64,000 bases of DNA, taken from Neisseriaceae bacterium (GTDB lineage: Bacteria; Pseudomonadota; Gammaproteobacteria; Burkholderiales; Neisseriaceae). The notes below the pieces were generated by a model. The model saw nothing but the letters and a program-made list of their open reading frames with translations, had not been told where the DNA came from and did not search any database. Position numbers and translations under genes: made by a program. The DNA is taken from the NCBI GenBank assembly GCA_017991555.1, contig JAGOQM010000007.1, positions 124,001 through 188,000 on the forward strand, given 5' to 3'. This document shows positions 25,854 to 35,586 of this stretch, piece by piece. Each line of letters opens with the position of its first letter. The stretch's first letter is position 1.

Positions 25854-26474
25854 TTAAGCCTCTGGCGTCGCGTCGGCCAAACCAAACACCGGCGCCAGCG
25901 CTCGGCGATACAGGGCGGTTTTTTTCTCCAGCTTGAGCGGGTAGGCGCGCGACGAAGACGGCATGCGGTACAGCGTCAGCGGCTGGCCGTTGTGTTCGAC
26001 CACCACGCATTCGCCCGGCTTGGGCATTTTACGCACGCCAAACTGGCCGCAGGCAATGCTCATGGCTTTTTCGCCGGTGGTCAGCACGGTGTGGCAGTCG
26101 GGCAGCTGGTCCAGCAGCTGGCGAATGTCGCGTTCTTCTACGATGTCCAAGAACTGATCGGCGGCATTGCCTTTTAAACGGTGGGCTTTATAAACCGTGT
26201 CGGATAAGGCAAAGCCTATGTCATTTAAAAATGCGGCGATGTCATCGGCCTTAATGCTTTTGTTGGCCACATCTAAAAAATAATCTTTATTGTCAAAAAA
26301 AATCAGCCCCATGATGCGCCACATGTCGTTGGTAAAGTTGGGGTAATAAAACGACTCGCTCCAGCGTTGTGCTGGCGGCGGAAAGGTGCCCATCATCAGC
26401 ACTTTGGCGTGCTTGGGCAAGAACGGCGGCAGCGGGTGGGTTTCGATGATTTTTTCAGGGTCGTGCTCAGACAT
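25854..26474 (-). CDS. Uracil-DNA glycosylase superfamily protein
   Basis: A 206-residue protein of the UDG superfamily, likely a base-excision repair enzyme for deaminated bases. It shows LMMGTFPPPAQRW in the place of motif A (GxxPS/GxxPG), a central DIGFALSDTVYKAHR segment, TVLTTGEKAMSIA and the C-terminal motif RMPSSSRAYP. These fit the less studied families around family 6 (hypoxanthine-type) better than Ung or Mug. The exact substrate cannot be told. It is divergent from the mhpC-like gene and unrelated to the neighbouring catabolic genes. Confidence 0.75.
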   Translation of the reverse strand: MSEHDPEKIIETHPLPPFLPKHAKVLMMGTFPPPAQRWSESFYYPNFTNDMWRIMGLIFFDNKDYFLDVANKSIKADDIAAFLNDIGFALSDTVYKAHRLKGNAADQFLDIVEERDIRQLLDQLPDCHTVLTTGEKAMSIACGQFGVRKMPKPGECVVVEHNGQPLTLYRMPSSSRAYPLKLEKKTALYRRALAPVFGLADATPEA

Positions 26475-26678
26475 CGGTGGGCTCCTTAGTGATGAGCTGA
26501 CTTTAAGCCGTTTTGGCCCAAATGGGAAGCCTAGGGCGTATGGGCGCTGCTGGAGAAGGGCTCAAGCTTATCGTCTTAACCTATGATGTCATTGTTATTT
26601 CATCTAAAACACCGGCCTGATCTTGTTTACAATGAAGGTTCATTGAATGCGTTTTAAGACACACAATAAGGAGAAATA

Positions 26679-27533
26679 ATGAACAAGGTTGCCATTCCCG
26701 ATTACCAAACGGACGCCTTTTTTGGCCTGCAAGACCAATGGGTGCAAACCGCTGAAGGCGAACTGACCCACTACCATGAAATGGGCGAAGGCACGCCGAT
26801 TCTATTTTTACACGGTTCCGGCACCGGCGTTTCGGCGGCGGCCAACTGGTGGTTAAACCTACCAGAAATTGCCAGCCACGGCCGCTGTATTGCGATTGAC
26901 TCGATTGGCTATGGCCAAACCATTAACCCCGAAGACACGCCCTATGGCATTCGTGAATGGGTACAGCATGCGGTGCGCGTGTTGGACGCTTTAGGGATTG
27001 AAAAAACCTGGATTGTGGGCAACTCCTTGGGCGGCTGGTTGGCGTTTCAGTTTGCCATCGACTACCCCGAGCGCCTGTTGGGGATTATTTCTATGGGCAC
27101 CGGCGGCGCCAAGAAAACCGCGGCCTTAGCGGGCCACGCCAAACCGACGCTGACCGAAGACGGCATTCGTGAAACCTTAAAGCAGTTCGTGGTAGACGAC
27201 GACTTGATCACCGACGAACTGGTGGCGGTGCGCTACCAGGCTGCGTTAAACGATTCTGCTTCTGATCGTTTGGTAAAGGTGATTACGGCGCGTGACCGTG
27301 ACCGCGATGCCTTGCCTTTGGATTTTGGCGTATTGGCTAAGCTACAGCTGCCGGTGTTGTTGATTCACGGCACCCAAGACGTGGTGATTCCGGTGTCGCG
27401 TACTTGGGATTTGCTCAACACGATCCCTAATGCCGATGCCCACATCTTTAGCCAGTGTGGCCACTGGTCGCAGGTAGAGCGCGCGCAAGAGTTTAACCTG
27501 GTGGTGAAGCAGTATTTGGCTTTGCACGCTTAA
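26679..27533 (+). CDS. mhpC: 2-hydroxy-6-oxonona-2,4-dienedioate hydrolase (MhpC-like C-C hydrolase)
   Basis: Alpha/beta hydrolase that cleaves the meta-ring-fission product of 2,3-dihydroxyphenylpropionate into 2-hydroxypentadienoate and succinate (or fumarate for the cinnamate branch). The oxyanion motif FLHGSGTGVSAAANWW, nucleophile Ser116 in GNSLGGWLA, acid in HGTQDVVIP and His in CGHWSQVE form the triad. The 284-residue length matches MhpC. It is a separate unit convergent with mhpE, next to the rest of the pathway, so the assignment rests on family and neighbourhood. Confidence 0.87.
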   Translation: MNKVAIPDYQTDAFFGLQDQWVQTAEGELTHYHEMGEGTPILFLHGSGTGVSAAANWWLNLPEIASHGRCIAIDSIGYGQTINPEDTPYGIREWVQHAVRVLDALGIEKTWIVGNSLGGWLAFQFAIDYPERLLGIISMGTGGAKKTAALAGHAKPTLTEDGIRETLKQFVVDDDLITDELVAVRYQAALNDSASDRLVKVITARDRDRDALPLDFGVLAKLQLPVLLIHGTQDVVIPVSRTWDLLNTIPNADAHIFSQCGHWSQVERAQEFNLVVKQYLALHA

Positions 27534-27552
27534 GCTTAAACGTTAACCGACC

Positions 27553-27585
27553 AAAAAGGCCGCCCGATGATTCGGGCGGCCTTTT
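27553..27585. terminator. Bidirectional terminator between mhpC and mhpE
   Basis: Stem GGCCGCCCGA/TCGGGCGGCC (27558-27567 and 27572-27581) with A-run before and T-run after; serves both convergent genes. Confidence 0.9.
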
Positions 27586-27612
27586 GTCGTGTAGGGCTGA
27601 TAACGCTTAGGG

Positions 27613-28626
27613 TTAACGGGCCTTAGACATGGTCAATGCCAAGTCTTCAATCATGTCTTCTTGACCACCAACGGTGCCGCGGCGACCCAGCTCGAGCAGG
27701 ATGTCGCGCGCCGACACGCCGTATTGGGCTTCGGCGCGTTTGGCAAACAGTAAGAACGATGAGTACACGCCAGCATAGCCTAAGGTGAGGGCGTCGCGGT
27801 CGAGGCGAATCGGGTGATCCATGATCGGCACCACCAGGTCTTCGGCCACGTCTTGAACTTTAAATAGGTCCACACCGGTGGCAATGGCCATGCGGTTACA
27901 CACCGCCACTAAGGCTTCTAGCGGCGTGTTGCCCGCACCCGCGCCAAGGCCAGCGGCCGCGGCGTCAATGCGCGTAGCGCCGGCTTCAATGGCGGCGATG
28001 GAGTTGGCCACGCCCATGGCGAGGTTGTGGTGGCCGTGGAAGCCGACCTCAATGTCGTCGCCAAAGGTTTGCTTGATGAGGCCCACGCGGGCCTTGACGT
28101 CTTCGGGCAGCATGTAGCCGGCGGAGTCGGTGACGTACACGCAGTTGGCGCCGTAAGACACCATCAGCTGGGCCTGTTCCAGAATCTTTTCTGGGCTGGC
28201 CATGTGGGCCATCATCAAAAAGCCCACCACGTCCATGTCCAATTTACGGGCGGCGCTGATGTGCTGTTCTGACACGTCGGCTTCGGTGCTGTGGGTGGCC
28301 ACGCGAATGCAGTGCACGCCCAGTTCGTGGGCCATGTGTAAATGGGCGGTCGTCCCGATGCCTGGCAGCAATAGGGCCGATACTTTGGCCTGTTTTAACA
28401 AAGGAATCACGGTAGATAAGTATTCTTCGTCGCTGTGGGCGGGAAAGCCGTAGTTGACCGAGCTGCCGCCGAGGCCGTCGCCGTGGGTGATTTCAATCAG
28501 CGGCACGCCGGCCTCATCTAGGCCCGTGGCGATGCTTTTCATGTCCTCTAAGGTCATTTGATGGCGTTTGGGGTGCATGCCATCGCGTAAGGTCATGTCG
28601 TGTAGACGAATGGTGGGTTGGCTCAT
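27613..28626 (-). CDS. mhpE: 4-hydroxy-2-oxovalerate aldolase
   Basis: Splits 4-hydroxy-2-oxovalerate into pyruvate and acetaldehyde, in complex with the acylating acetaldehyde dehydrogenase, which receives the aldehyde by channelling. The DRE-TIM-type motif [14 protein letters not shown], the metal-binding [16 protein letters not shown] and [14 protein letters not shown] segments are characteristic. The 337-residue length equals that of E. coli MhpE. Its start overlaps the mhpF stop by four bases, consistent with coupled translation of the two partners. Confidence 0.95.
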   Translation of the reverse strand: MSQPTIRLHDMTLRDGMHPKRHQMTLEDMKSIATGLDEAGVPLIEITHGDGLGGSSVNYGFPAHSDEEYLSTVIPLLKQAKVSALLLPGIGTTAHLHMAHELGVHCIRVATHSTEADVSEQHISAARKLDMDVVGFLMMAHMASPEKILEQAQLMVSYGANCVYVTDSAGYMLPEDVKARVGLIKQTFGDDIEVGFHGHHNLAMGVANSIAAIEAGATRIDAAAAGLGAGAGNTPLEALVAVCNRMAIATGVDLFKVQDVAEDLVVPIMDHPIRLDRDALTLGYAGVYSSFLLFAKRAEAQYGVSARDILLELGRRGTVGGQEDMIEDLALTMSKAR

Positions 28627-29516
28627 TTTGATGCCCCTTTCAACAGGTTCTTGGCAAAGATTTCGGCGGTTTTGGCGGCGGCAGCGGTCATGATGTCGAG
28701 GTTGCCGGCGTAAGTGGGCAAGAAGTCGCCCAGGCCAGCCACTTCTAAGAAGATGGACACGCGGTTGCCGTCAAACACCGGGCCGTTAACCAGCTTATAG
28801 CCCGGCACGTATTCCTGCACCTTTTTGACCATGGCTTGGACAGAGGCGGTGATGGCGGCCTGGTCTGGCTCGCCGGCCACCAGGCAATGCACGGTGTCGC
28901 GCATCATCAACGGCGGTTCGGCTGGGTTAATGATGATGATGGCTTTGCCTTCTTTGGCGCCGCCCACTTGCTCGATGGCGCCCGCGGTGGTGAGGGTGAA
29001 TTCGTCGATGTTTTTACGGGTGCCCGGGCCAACCGAACGGCTGGACACGGTGGCGACGATTTCGGCATAGTCGACAGCCTGTACTTGAGACACGGCGGCC
29101 ACCATCGGAATCGTGGCTTGGCCACCGCAGGTCACCATGTTGACGTTCATGAGGTCGAGGCTGAGGCCAGATTCTAAGTTAACCGGTGGCACGCAAAAAG
29201 GGCCAATCGCGGCAGGGGTGAGGTCGATCATCACCACGCCTAATTCGTTTAGCTTGCGGCTGTTTTCGGCATGGACGTAAGCCGAGGTGGCGTCAAAAGC
29301 GATTTGGACGCCGTCGGCCAGCACGTGTGGCAATAGGCCATCGACGCCGTCGGCGGTGGTTTTCAAGCCCATGCTGGCGGCGCGCGCCAGGCCTTCTGAT
29401 TCAGGGTCGATGCCGACCATCCACACGGGTTCTAATACAGGGCTGCGTTGCAGCTTATACAGCAAATCGGTGCCGATGTTGCCGGGGCCAATTAAGGCGC
29501 ATTTGATTTTGTTCAT
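28623..29516 (-). CDS. mhpF: Acetaldehyde dehydrogenase (acetylating)
   Basis: Oxidises acetaldehyde from MhpE to acetyl-CoA with NAD and CoA. The N-terminal Rossmann motif [16 protein letters not shown], the catalytic Cys in [17 protein letters not shown] and the interface segment near [17 protein letters not shown] are present. At 297 residues it is slightly shorter than the E. coli enzyme. Lies between mhpD and mhpE on the same strand. Confidence 0.95.
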   Translation of the reverse strand: MNKIKCALIGPGNIGTDLLYKLQRSPVLEPVWMVGIDPESEGLARAASMGLKTTADGVDGLLPHVLADGVQIAFDATSAYVHAENSRKLNELGVVMIDLTPAAIGPFCVPPVNLESGLSLDLMNVNMVTCGGQATIPMVAAVSQVQAVDYAEIVATVSSRSVGPGTRKNIDEFTLTTAGAIEQVGGAKEGKAIIIINPAEPPLMMRDTVHCLVAGEPDQAAITASVQAMVKKVQEYVPGYKLVNGPVFDGNRVSIFLEVAGLGDFLPTYAGNLDIMTAAAAKTAEIFAKNLLKGASK

Positions 29517-29557
29517 GTTCCTCTTTCTATTCTTATGGATGCAGTACAGGGGGCGGT

Positions 29558-30355
29558 TTAGGCCACAAACTCAGTGTCGACATGGCCTAGGTTGGCAATG
29601 TTGACGGTAAAGCGATTGGCGGCGGTGACGGCGACCATCGGGCCAAGGGCGCCGGTGAGCACAATGTCGCCAGCCAGCAGCGGGCGGCCGCATTGAACCA
29701 TCATGTCGGCCAGCCAAATGGCGGCGTTGAGGGGGTTGTACAAACACTGGCGGCCTTCGCCGGTGGCGACGACGGTGCCGTTTTGGTCGGTCATCTGCAT
29801 GGCGCAGTCGGTTAGGTCAACGTCGCGCAATAGAATAGGGCGGCTGCCCAATACAAAGCGGGCGCTGGAGGCGTTGTCGGCGACGGTGTCAAATAGGGCA
29901 ATGCGCCAGTCGGCAATGCGGCTGTCCACGATTTCAATGGCGGGTAAGGCATATTCGGTGGCGTTGATGATGTCGGCGTAGGTGTGGCGCTCGTGGGTGA
30001 GGTCTTGCCCAATCACCAAGGCAATTTCGGCTTCAACCTTGGGCAGGATTAACGATTGGAGCGACACCGGCATGCCTTGGCCCACGGCCATGTCGGCAAA
30101 CAACATGCCAAAGTCGGGCTCACCCACGCCCAGCTGTTGCTGGACTTTGGGCGAGGTCAGGCCAATTTTACGGCCCACCAAGCGGCCACCCGCGGCAATG
30201 GCCGCCTGGGTATTGGCTTCTTGGATGGCGTAAGCGGTGTCGATGCCTTGCTGTTCGGGGGCAAAGCGGGCTTTGATGGGGTCTATGGGTTGTTGCTGCT
30301 GTTGGGCCTGGCGTAAGGCGGCGGCAGCGGCTTCGATGTTCAGGGGCAGAGGCAT
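29558..30355 (-). CDS. mhpD: 2-keto-4-pentenoate (2-hydroxypentadienoate) hydratase
   Basis: Adds water to 2-hydroxypentadienoate to give 4-hydroxy-2-oxovalerate for MhpE. FAH-fold hydratase/decarboxylase family: [20 protein letters not shown], metal-site [13 protein letters not shown] and the [14 protein letters not shown] segment. The related 4-oxalocrotonate decarboxylase is an alternative, but the clustering with mhpE-mhpF and the cleavage route favour the hydratase. ATG 30355 is chosen over ATG 30361 because AAAGGAT is better spaced to it. First gene of the mhpDFE unit. Confidence 0.9.
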   Translation of the reverse strand: MPLPLNIEAAAAALRQAQQQQQPIDPIKARFAPEQQGIDTAYAIQEANTQAAIAAGGRLVGRKIGLTSPKVQQQLGVGEPDFGMLFADMAVGQGMPVSLQSLILPKVEAEIALVIGQDLTHERHTYADIINATEYALPAIEIVDSRIADWRIALFDTVADNASSARFVLGSRPILLRDVDLTDCAMQMTDQNGTVVATGEGRQCLYNPLNAAIWLADMMVQCGRPLLAGDIVLTGALGPMVAVTAANRFTVNIANLGHVDTEFVA

Positions 30356-30524
30356 AATCATCCTTTGTGTGTGCGCAATGAAAACACTAAGAATCGGAAA
30401 TTATGCTGATTTGCGCCAATACTTATTTTCTTTTAGTTCATAAGCTAGACGTATGAATGGCGTAGACGTGACTAAACCCTGCTGGGGTTTGGCTTAAGTC
30501 AGCAGGGGTAGGCGTGGATCGCGT

Positions 30525-31406
30525 TTAGGCAAACTGTTGGTTAACCAAGGCCTTAAAGGCCTTAAGCTCCGGCATGTTGTGGTCTTTGCGGGTCACCATC
30601 AGCAGGTCTATGGGCGGTGGTGGCGGATTTAACGGCCGAACGCAGATGCGGTCGCTGATGATGGCGGTGGTGTAAGCCGGTAATAAAGTACAGCCCAGGC
30701 CCATGCCGACCAGGTTTAAGTTTAATAAAATATTACTGGCATTTTGCACCGTGTTGACCCGAATGTTGTGGTCTTGAAAATACTGATTGATCAAGGGATA
30801 CAACAGGCCAGAGTAGGCCGGGTCGGAATGCACAAAGTCGACGTGGTTTAGGTCTTGAACGTCAATATTGGCCTTGGCCGCCAGCGGGTGCTGGTGCGGC
30901 AATAGTAAAGCCAATGGCTCTTTTAACACCACCGTGTGTTCATAGTCATCATTTTGAATGATTTGGCGCATGAAGGCGATGTCGATTTCGCCATTCAGCA
31001 AGGCCTGTTCCTGTTGGCCCGTGGGCAAACTGTGGAGGGTGACGTCCAAGTTCGGGAAGGCCGCGCGCAGCTTCGGAAAAATAAACGGGAACACGCTGAC
31101 TTCTGCTGCCGGCACAAAGCCAACCGACAGCAGTCGGCTGCGGTTTTGGTGGGCCTGTCGGGTTAATTGAATCGCGCGTTCAGCCTGCTCTAGGGTGAGC
31201 CGCGCTTCGCGTAGGAACACTTCGCCTTCGGGCGTGAGGTCCACGCGCCGTTTGGTGCGTTCGAACAGCTGCACCCCAATTTCATCTTCTAGGTCTTTGA
31301 TTTGTTGACTCAGCGAGGGCTGAGAAGTGAACAGGCGCAGTGCGGCCTTACTAAAGTTCAGTTCCTCTGCCACCGCCACGAAATAGCGTAGGTGTCGTAA
31401 CTCCAT
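30525..31406 (-). CDS. hcaR: LysR-type regulator, HcaR-like
   Basis: A 293-residue LysR regulator, expected to activate the phenylpropionate dioxygenase operon in response to phenylpropionate or cinnamate. The N-terminus MELRHLRYFVAVAEELNFSK and the helix-turn-helix AALRLFTSQPSLSQQIKDLE match E. coli HcaR closely, as do SVGFVPAAEVSVFPFIFPKL, DPAYSGLLYPLI and NLVGMGLGCTLLPAY in the effector domain. It is divergent from hcaE and shares a 180-base region with an ACATAAAC/GTTTATGT palindrome. Confidence 0.93.
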   Translation of the reverse strand: MELRHLRYFVAVAEELNFSKAALRLFTSQPSLSQQIKDLEDEIGVQLFERTKRRVDLTPEGEVFLREARLTLEQAERAIQLTRQAHQNRSRLLSVGFVPAAEVSVFPFIFPKLRAAFPNLDVTLHSLPTGQQEQALLNGEIDIAFMRQIIQNDDYEHTVVLKEPLALLLPHQHPLAAKANIDVQDLNHVDFVHSDPAYSGLLYPLINQYFQDHNIRVNTVQNASNILLNLNLVGMGLGCTLLPAYTTAIISDRICVRPLNPPPPPIDLLMVTRKDHNMPELKAFKALVNQQFA

Positions 31407-31452
31407 CTGGTTCGCCTTTGTTTTTTTAATTATAGAAAAAAAGTATCAAGCG

Positions 31453-31481
31453 ACATAAACAAAATATTTCACAGTTTATGT
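31453..31481. promoter_or_regulatory. Candidate HcaR operator
   Basis: Perfect 8-bp inverted repeat ACATAAAC (31453-31460) and GTTTATGT (31474-31481) with a 13-base AT-rich spacer, placed between the divergent hcaR and hcaE starts, as expected for a LysR-type recognition site. Confidence 0.6.
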
Positions 31482-31586
31482 ATAAAGCTCGATGATCGAA
31501 ACAGTCTTGTAGACACTTAATAAATGAGCGCTAGTTGGCAAACTGGAAGCGCAATCACGACCAAAAAAAGAGGAGAAGTGCTTATT

Positions 31587-32948
31587 ATGAGTACAACAAT
31601 CGATTTCAATGCCTTAGTCGATGCTAAGAACGGACGGGTTACGCCGTTGATTTACACCGACCCAGCCATTTATGAGCTGGAGCTGGAACGCGTTTTCGGA
31701 CGGTGTTGGTTGTTCTTGTGTCACGAAAGCCAAATTCCCAAAGCAGGCGACTTTTTTAATACGTTTATGGGCGAAGATCCCGTGGTGATTGTACGACAAA
31801 AAGACGGCACAATCAAAGCCTTCCTGAATCAGTGCCGCCACCGTTCGATGCGCGTGAGCTATGCCGATTCGGGCAACACCCGTGCCTTTACCTGTCCTTA
31901 CCACGGTTGGTCTTACGGCACCGACGGTGCTTTGATCGAGGTGCCGCTTGAAACCCGCGCCTACCCACATGGCCTGTGTAAAGAGAAGTGGGGCCTGCAA
32001 GAAGTGACCCGTGTAACATCTTATAAAGGCCTTATTTTTGGCAACTGGGATGAGCAGGCGCCAGACTTAGAAACCTATATGGGCGACATGGCCTGGTATC
32101 TGGACGGCGTATTAGACCGTCGCGAAGGCGGCACCGAAATCATCGGTGGCGTCCAAAAATGGGAAATTGAGTGTAACTGGAAGTTTGCCGCCGAGCAGTT
32201 TGCCAGTGACCAATACCATGCGCTGTTCTCTCACGCCTCTGCGGTACAGGTGTTGGGCGCCAAGCCTGACGACGAAGCCGACAAAAAACTGGGCGCCGGC
32301 CAAACCGCTCGTCCGGTGTGGGAAACCGCCAAAGACGCGATTCAATACGGCGAAGACGGCCACGGCTCTGGCTTCTTCTTTACCGAGCAGCCCGACGCCA
32401 ACGTGTGGGTAGACGGTGAAGTGTCGCAATACTTCCGCGATACCTACCAAGAAGCGGAAGACCGCCTGGGCGAAGTTCGTGCCCTACGCTTGGCGGGTCA
32501 CAATACTTTATTCCCCACCATGTCTTGGTTAAACGGCACTGCGACCTTACGCGTTTGGCACCCTAAAGGCGCCAATAAGGTTGAAGTATGGGCCTTCTGT
32601 ATCGCCGATAAAGACGCGCCGCAAGACGTGAAAGACGCCTTTGAGCGCAGCGCCACCCGTGCGTTTGGGCCAGCAGGCTTCTTAGAGCAAGACGACTCCG
32701 AAAACTGGGTAGAAATTCAAAAAATTCTGCGTGGTCACCGCGCCCGCAACACGCCTTTGTGCATGGAAATGGGCATTGGCAATGAGAAACGTCGTGACGA
32801 TGGCATTCCCGGCATCACCAACTACATTTTCTCAGAAACCGCCGCACGCGGCCTGTATCGCCGTTGGGCCGACCTATTAATGTCGGACAACTGGCAGGAA
32901 GTGCTGGACCGTACGGAAGCCTTTAAAGCGGAGGTGTTGAAACCATGA
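31587..32948 (+). CDS. hcaE: 3-phenylpropionate/cinnamate dioxygenase, large (alpha) subunit
   Basis: Ring-hydroxylating oxygenase that, with HcaF, HcaC and HcaD, converts 3-phenylpropionate or cinnamate to the cis-2,3-dihydrodiol. The Rieske [2Fe-2S] ligands are Cys83, His85, Cys103 and His106. The mononuclear iron site lies in [13 protein letters not shown] with His211 and His216 (third ligand a C-terminal Asp). From ATG 31587 (AGGAGAAG site) the protein has 453 residues, exactly the length of E. coli HcaE; the upstream in-frame start at 31524 would add a non-conserved tail. First gene of hcaEFCB-mhpB-hcaD. Confidence 0.95.
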   Translation: MSTTIDFNALVDAKNGRVTPLIYTDPAIYELELERVFGRCWLFLCHESQIPKAGDFFNTFMGEDPVVIVRQKDGTIKAFLNQCRHRSMRVSYADSGNTRAFTCPYHGWSYGTDGALIEVPLETRAYPHGLCKEKWGLQEVTRVTSYKGLIFGNWDEQAPDLETYMGDMAWYLDGVLDRREGGTEIIGGVQKWEIECNWKFAAEQFASDQYHALFSHASAVQVLGAKPDDEADKKLGAGQTARPVWETAKDAIQYGEDGHGSGFFFTEQPDANVWVDGEVSQYFRDTYQEAEDRLGEVRALRLAGHNTLFPTMSWLNGTATLRVWHPKGANKVEVWAFCIADKDAPQDVKDAFERSATRAFGPAGFLEQDDSENWVEIQKILRGHRARNTPLCMEMGIGNEKRRDDGIPGITNYIFSETAARGLYRRWADLLMSDNWQEVLDRTEAFKAEVLKP

Positions 32949-33466
32949 AAACCGTTTCTTTAGCGCTTTATCACGAGATCAGCCAGTTTTTATACCATGA
33001 GATGACGCTGCTAGACGATTGGCTGTTTCGTGATTGGCTAGACGTGATGTCGACCGACATCCTCTACACCATGCGCACCTGCGTGAACGCCCAAACGCGT
33101 GACCGCCGCCGTTCGGTACAGCCGCCCACCACCTGGATTTTCCATGAGGACAAGGCACAGCTAGAACGCCGCATTGCGCGCCTAGAAACCGGCATGGCCT
33201 GGGCGGAAGAGCCGCCTTCGCGCACTCGCCACATGGTCACCAACATTCAGGTGACGCCGGTGGAAGGCTCAGACGATGAGTTCGACATTCGCCTGAACTA
33301 CCTGCTGTACCGTTCGCAAAAAGACCGCGACGAAACCTATTACGCAGGCATGCGCAACGACCGCATTCGCCGTGCTGACAACACCGCGGGCTGGCAGGTG
33401 TGCCGCCGCGACATCGTGTTGGATCAGGTTGTTTTAACTTCACACAATATAAGCGTTTTATTTTAA
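32945..33466 (+). CDS. hcaF: 3-phenylpropionate/cinnamate dioxygenase, small (beta) subunit
   Basis: Structural beta subunit of the alpha3-beta3 terminal oxygenase. The 173-residue length and segments such as [40 protein letters not shown] and [13 protein letters not shown] match the ring-hydroxylating beta family. The start overlaps the hcaE stop by four bases (ATGA), so equal production of both subunits by coupled translation is likely. Confidence 0.94.
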   Translation: MKTVSLALYHEISQFLYHEMTLLDDWLFRDWLDVMSTDILYTMRTCVNAQTRDRRRSVQPPTTWIFHEDKAQLERRIARLETGMAWAEEPPSRTRHMVTNIQVTPVEGSDDEFDIRLNYLLYRSQKDRDETYYAGMRNDRIRRADNTAGWQVCRRDIVLDQVVLTSHNISVLF

Positions 33467-33786
33467 TGAGTACTCGATTATTGGTCTGCGCCGTTGCAGA
33501 TTTAGACGAGGGCGAAGCCCTCAAAGTGGACTGTCAGCCAGAAGCCATTGCGGTGTTTCATTCTGGCGGCACGTTTTACGCCATGAACGACCGCTGTAGT
33601 CATGGCAATGCCTCGATGTCGGATGGCTATGTCGAAGACGACGGCACCGTTGAGTGCCCGCTGCATGCGGCCCGTTTTTGTCTGAGTTCTGGCCAAGCCT
33701 TGTGCTTGCCGGCCACCGACCCGATTAAAACCTATCCTGTAGTGGTGGAAAACGATCAGGTCTACGTTGAACTAGGAGAAGGCTAA
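33466..33786 (+). CDS. hcaC: 3-phenylpropionate/cinnamate dioxygenase ferredoxin subunit
   Basis: Rieske-type ferredoxin that carries electrons from HcaD to HcaE. The ligands are Cys44, His46, Cys64 and His67 (in RCSHGNASM and ECPLHAARF). From ATG 33466 it has 106 residues, the same as E. coli HcaC. The ATG shares its A with the hcaF stop (TAATG), and the hcaC stop shares its last A with the hcaB start in the same way. The longer open frame from 33400 overlaps hcaF and is not the gene start. Confidence 0.94.
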   Translation: MSTRLLVCAVADLDEGEALKVDCQPEAIAVFHSGGTFYAMNDRCSHGNASMSDGYVEDDGTVECPLHAARFCLSSGQALCLPATDPIKTYPVVVENDQVYVELGEG

Positions 33787-34598
33787 TGGCTTGGTTAAGC
33801 GAACAGTCGGTGTTGATCACCGGCGGTGGTTCCGGTTTAGGCCTGGCCTTAGTGGCCCGCTTTTTAGAAGAGGGCGCCCACGTCACGGTATTGGAAAAGT
33901 CTGCCCAAAAGGTCGCCGATTTACGCCAGCAGTTTGGCGATCAAGTGGTGGCGGTTGAAGGCGACGTGAGTCGCTATGCCGACAACGAACGCGCCGTGGC
34001 TGCGGCCGTGGCTCAGTTTGGGCGCTTGGACTGTTTTATTGGCAACGCCGCCATTTGGGACCACGGTGCCAGCTTGGTGTCGCTGTCGGGCGAGGCTTTA
34101 GACAGCGGCTTTGACGAGCTGTTTGCGGTCAACTTAAAAGGCTATTTATTGGGCGCCAAAGCGGCTTCCGAAGCCTTAATCGCTTCAGAAGGCAGCATGA
34201 TTTTTAGCCTCTCTAATTCCGCCTTTTACCCTGGTGGTGGTGGCCCGTTGTACACGGCCAGCAAGCACGCAGCTGTCGGTTTGATTAGAGAATTAGCCTA
34301 TGAGCTGGCGCCTAAAGTACGCGTCAACGGCGTTGGGCCTTGCGGCATGGCCAGTGATTTACGTGGGCCAGCGGCCTTGGGCCAGTCCAACACCAAAATC
34401 ATGGATTCACGCACGCCAGAAGCCATTGCCAGTATTTTACCGCTACAGTTTTTCCCCAGCCCCGCCGACTTTACCGGCCCGTTTGTGCTGTTGGCTTCAA
34501 GAGAAAACAACCGCACCCTGACCGGCGTGATGATTCAGGCCGATGCTGGCTTAGGCATCCGCGGCATTCGCCATACGGCTGGTGGTTTTGACCTATAG
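33786..34598 (+). CDS. hcaB: cis-3-phenylpropionate-2,3-dihydrodiol dehydrogenase
   Basis: Short-chain dehydrogenase that re-aromatises the dihydrodiol to 2,3-dihydroxyphenylpropionate (or the cinnamate analogue) with NAD. Cofactor motif [20 protein letters not shown] segment [11 protein letters not shown] and the active-site Tyr/Lys in [10 protein letters not shown] are present. The 270-residue length equals E. coli HcaB. Confidence 0.94.
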   Translation: MAWLSEQSVLITGGGSGLGLALVARFLEEGAHVTVLEKSAQKVADLRQQFGDQVVAVEGDVSRYADNERAVAAAVAQFGRLDCFIGNAAIWDHGASLVSLSGEALDSGFDELFAVNLKGYLLGAKAASEALIASEGSMIFSLSNSAFYPGGGGPLYTASKHAAVGLIRELAYELAPKVRVNGVGPCGMASDLRGPAALGQSNTKIMDSRTPEAIASILPLQFFPSPADFTGPFVLLASRENNRTLTGVMIQADAGLGIRGIRHTAGGFDL

Positions 34599-34638
34599 TT
34601 GACCACACCATAATAAAAACACCGCAAGGGAGAAGACA

Positions 34639-35586
34639 ATGACCGTTAAGTTAATGTGCGTGTCGCACACACCGATGATGGAATTCTGCCATCCACCCGC
34701 AGAAATTGAACTGGCGGCCCGCGCCGCCTTTACCCGCCTGGCCGAAGAAGTAAAGGCCTACGACCCCGAGCTGATCGTGGTGTTTGGCCCCGACCATTTT
34801 AATGGGTTTTTTTACGATTTAATGCCGGCCGCCTGTATTGGCGTACGCGCTCAGGCCGCTGGTGACTGGGACATTGGTGAAGGCCCGATTTCGGTGCCGC
34901 AAGATTTAGCCTTAAACCTAGTCGAACACGTTTTGGACAGTGACCTTGATGTGGCTTATTCCTATAAGATGCAGGCCGACCACGGCATCACCCAGCCGCT
35001 GACTTTACTGTGCGGCGACATTGATCGCTACCCAACCATCCCCGTGTTTTTGAATGCGGCCGCAAGCCCCTTAGCCCCCTGTCGTCGCTCTGTGGCGCTG
35101 GGCCGTTCGGTGGGCAAGTGGTTGGCACAACGGCAAGAGCGCATTTTGATTTTGGGTTCGGGCGGCCTGTCGCACGACCCGCCCACGCCACAAATGGGCA
35201 GCGTACCGCCAGAAGTGGAACAGTTTTTGATTTCGGGGCGCAACCCCAGCGCCGAAGCACGCGCCACTCGTCAGAGCAAGGTTGTGGCGGTGGGCCAAGC
35301 CCTATCGCGTGGTGAAGGGCCAGCCATTCCGCTTAACCCCGAGTGGGATAAAGCCTTAATGCAGACGTTTAAGAATGGCAATTTTGCCCGACTAGAAGCC
35401 TTAAGCAACGAAGAAATTCTGCGAGAAGGCGGCAAGGGCGGTCAAGAAATTCGCGCTTGGATTGCGGCCTTTGCTGCATTGTCTGAGTTTGGCGACTACG
35501 ATGCCACTATTGAATATTACGAACCCATACAGGAATGGATTGCCGGCATGGGCATGATGACCGCCACCCCAGTGGGGTCAAAATGA
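34639..35586 (+). CDS. mhpB: 2,3-dihydroxyphenylpropionate 1,2-dioxygenase
   Basis: Class III extradiol dioxygenase that opens the catechol ring of 2,3-dihydroxyphenylpropionate. LigB-family iron-site segments are visible: CVSHTPMMEF at the N-terminus, VFGPDHFNGFFYDLMPA, ADHGITQPLTLL and GSGGLSHDPPTP. The 315-residue length matches E. coli MhpB (314). It is inserted between hcaB and hcaD, whereas in E. coli it lies in a separate mhp operon; thus one transcript covers both dihydroxylation and ring opening. Ribosome site AAGGGAGAAG; overlaps hcaD by four bases. Confidence 0.95.
   Translation: MTVKLMCVSHTPMMEFCHPPAEIELAARAAFTRLAEEVKAYDPELIVVFGPDHFNGFFYDLMPAACIGVRAQAAGDWDIGEGPISVPQDLALNLVEHVLDSDLDVAYSYKMQADHGITQPLTLLCGDIDRYPTIPVFLNAAASPLAPCRRSVALGRSVGKWLAQRQERILILGSGGLSHDPPTPQMGSVPPEVEQFLISGRNPSAEARATRQSKVVAVGQALSRGEGPAIPLNPEWDKALMQTFKNGNFARLEALSNEEILREGGKGGQEIRAWIAAFAALSEFGDYDATIEYYEPIQEWIAGMGMMTATPVGSK

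Noticed and set aside
29558..30355. 4-oxalocrotonate decarboxylase
   Set aside because: Same family, but no 2-hydroxymuconate dehydrogenase or tautomerase is present and the gene is grouped with mhpE and mhpF, so the hydratase is the better call.
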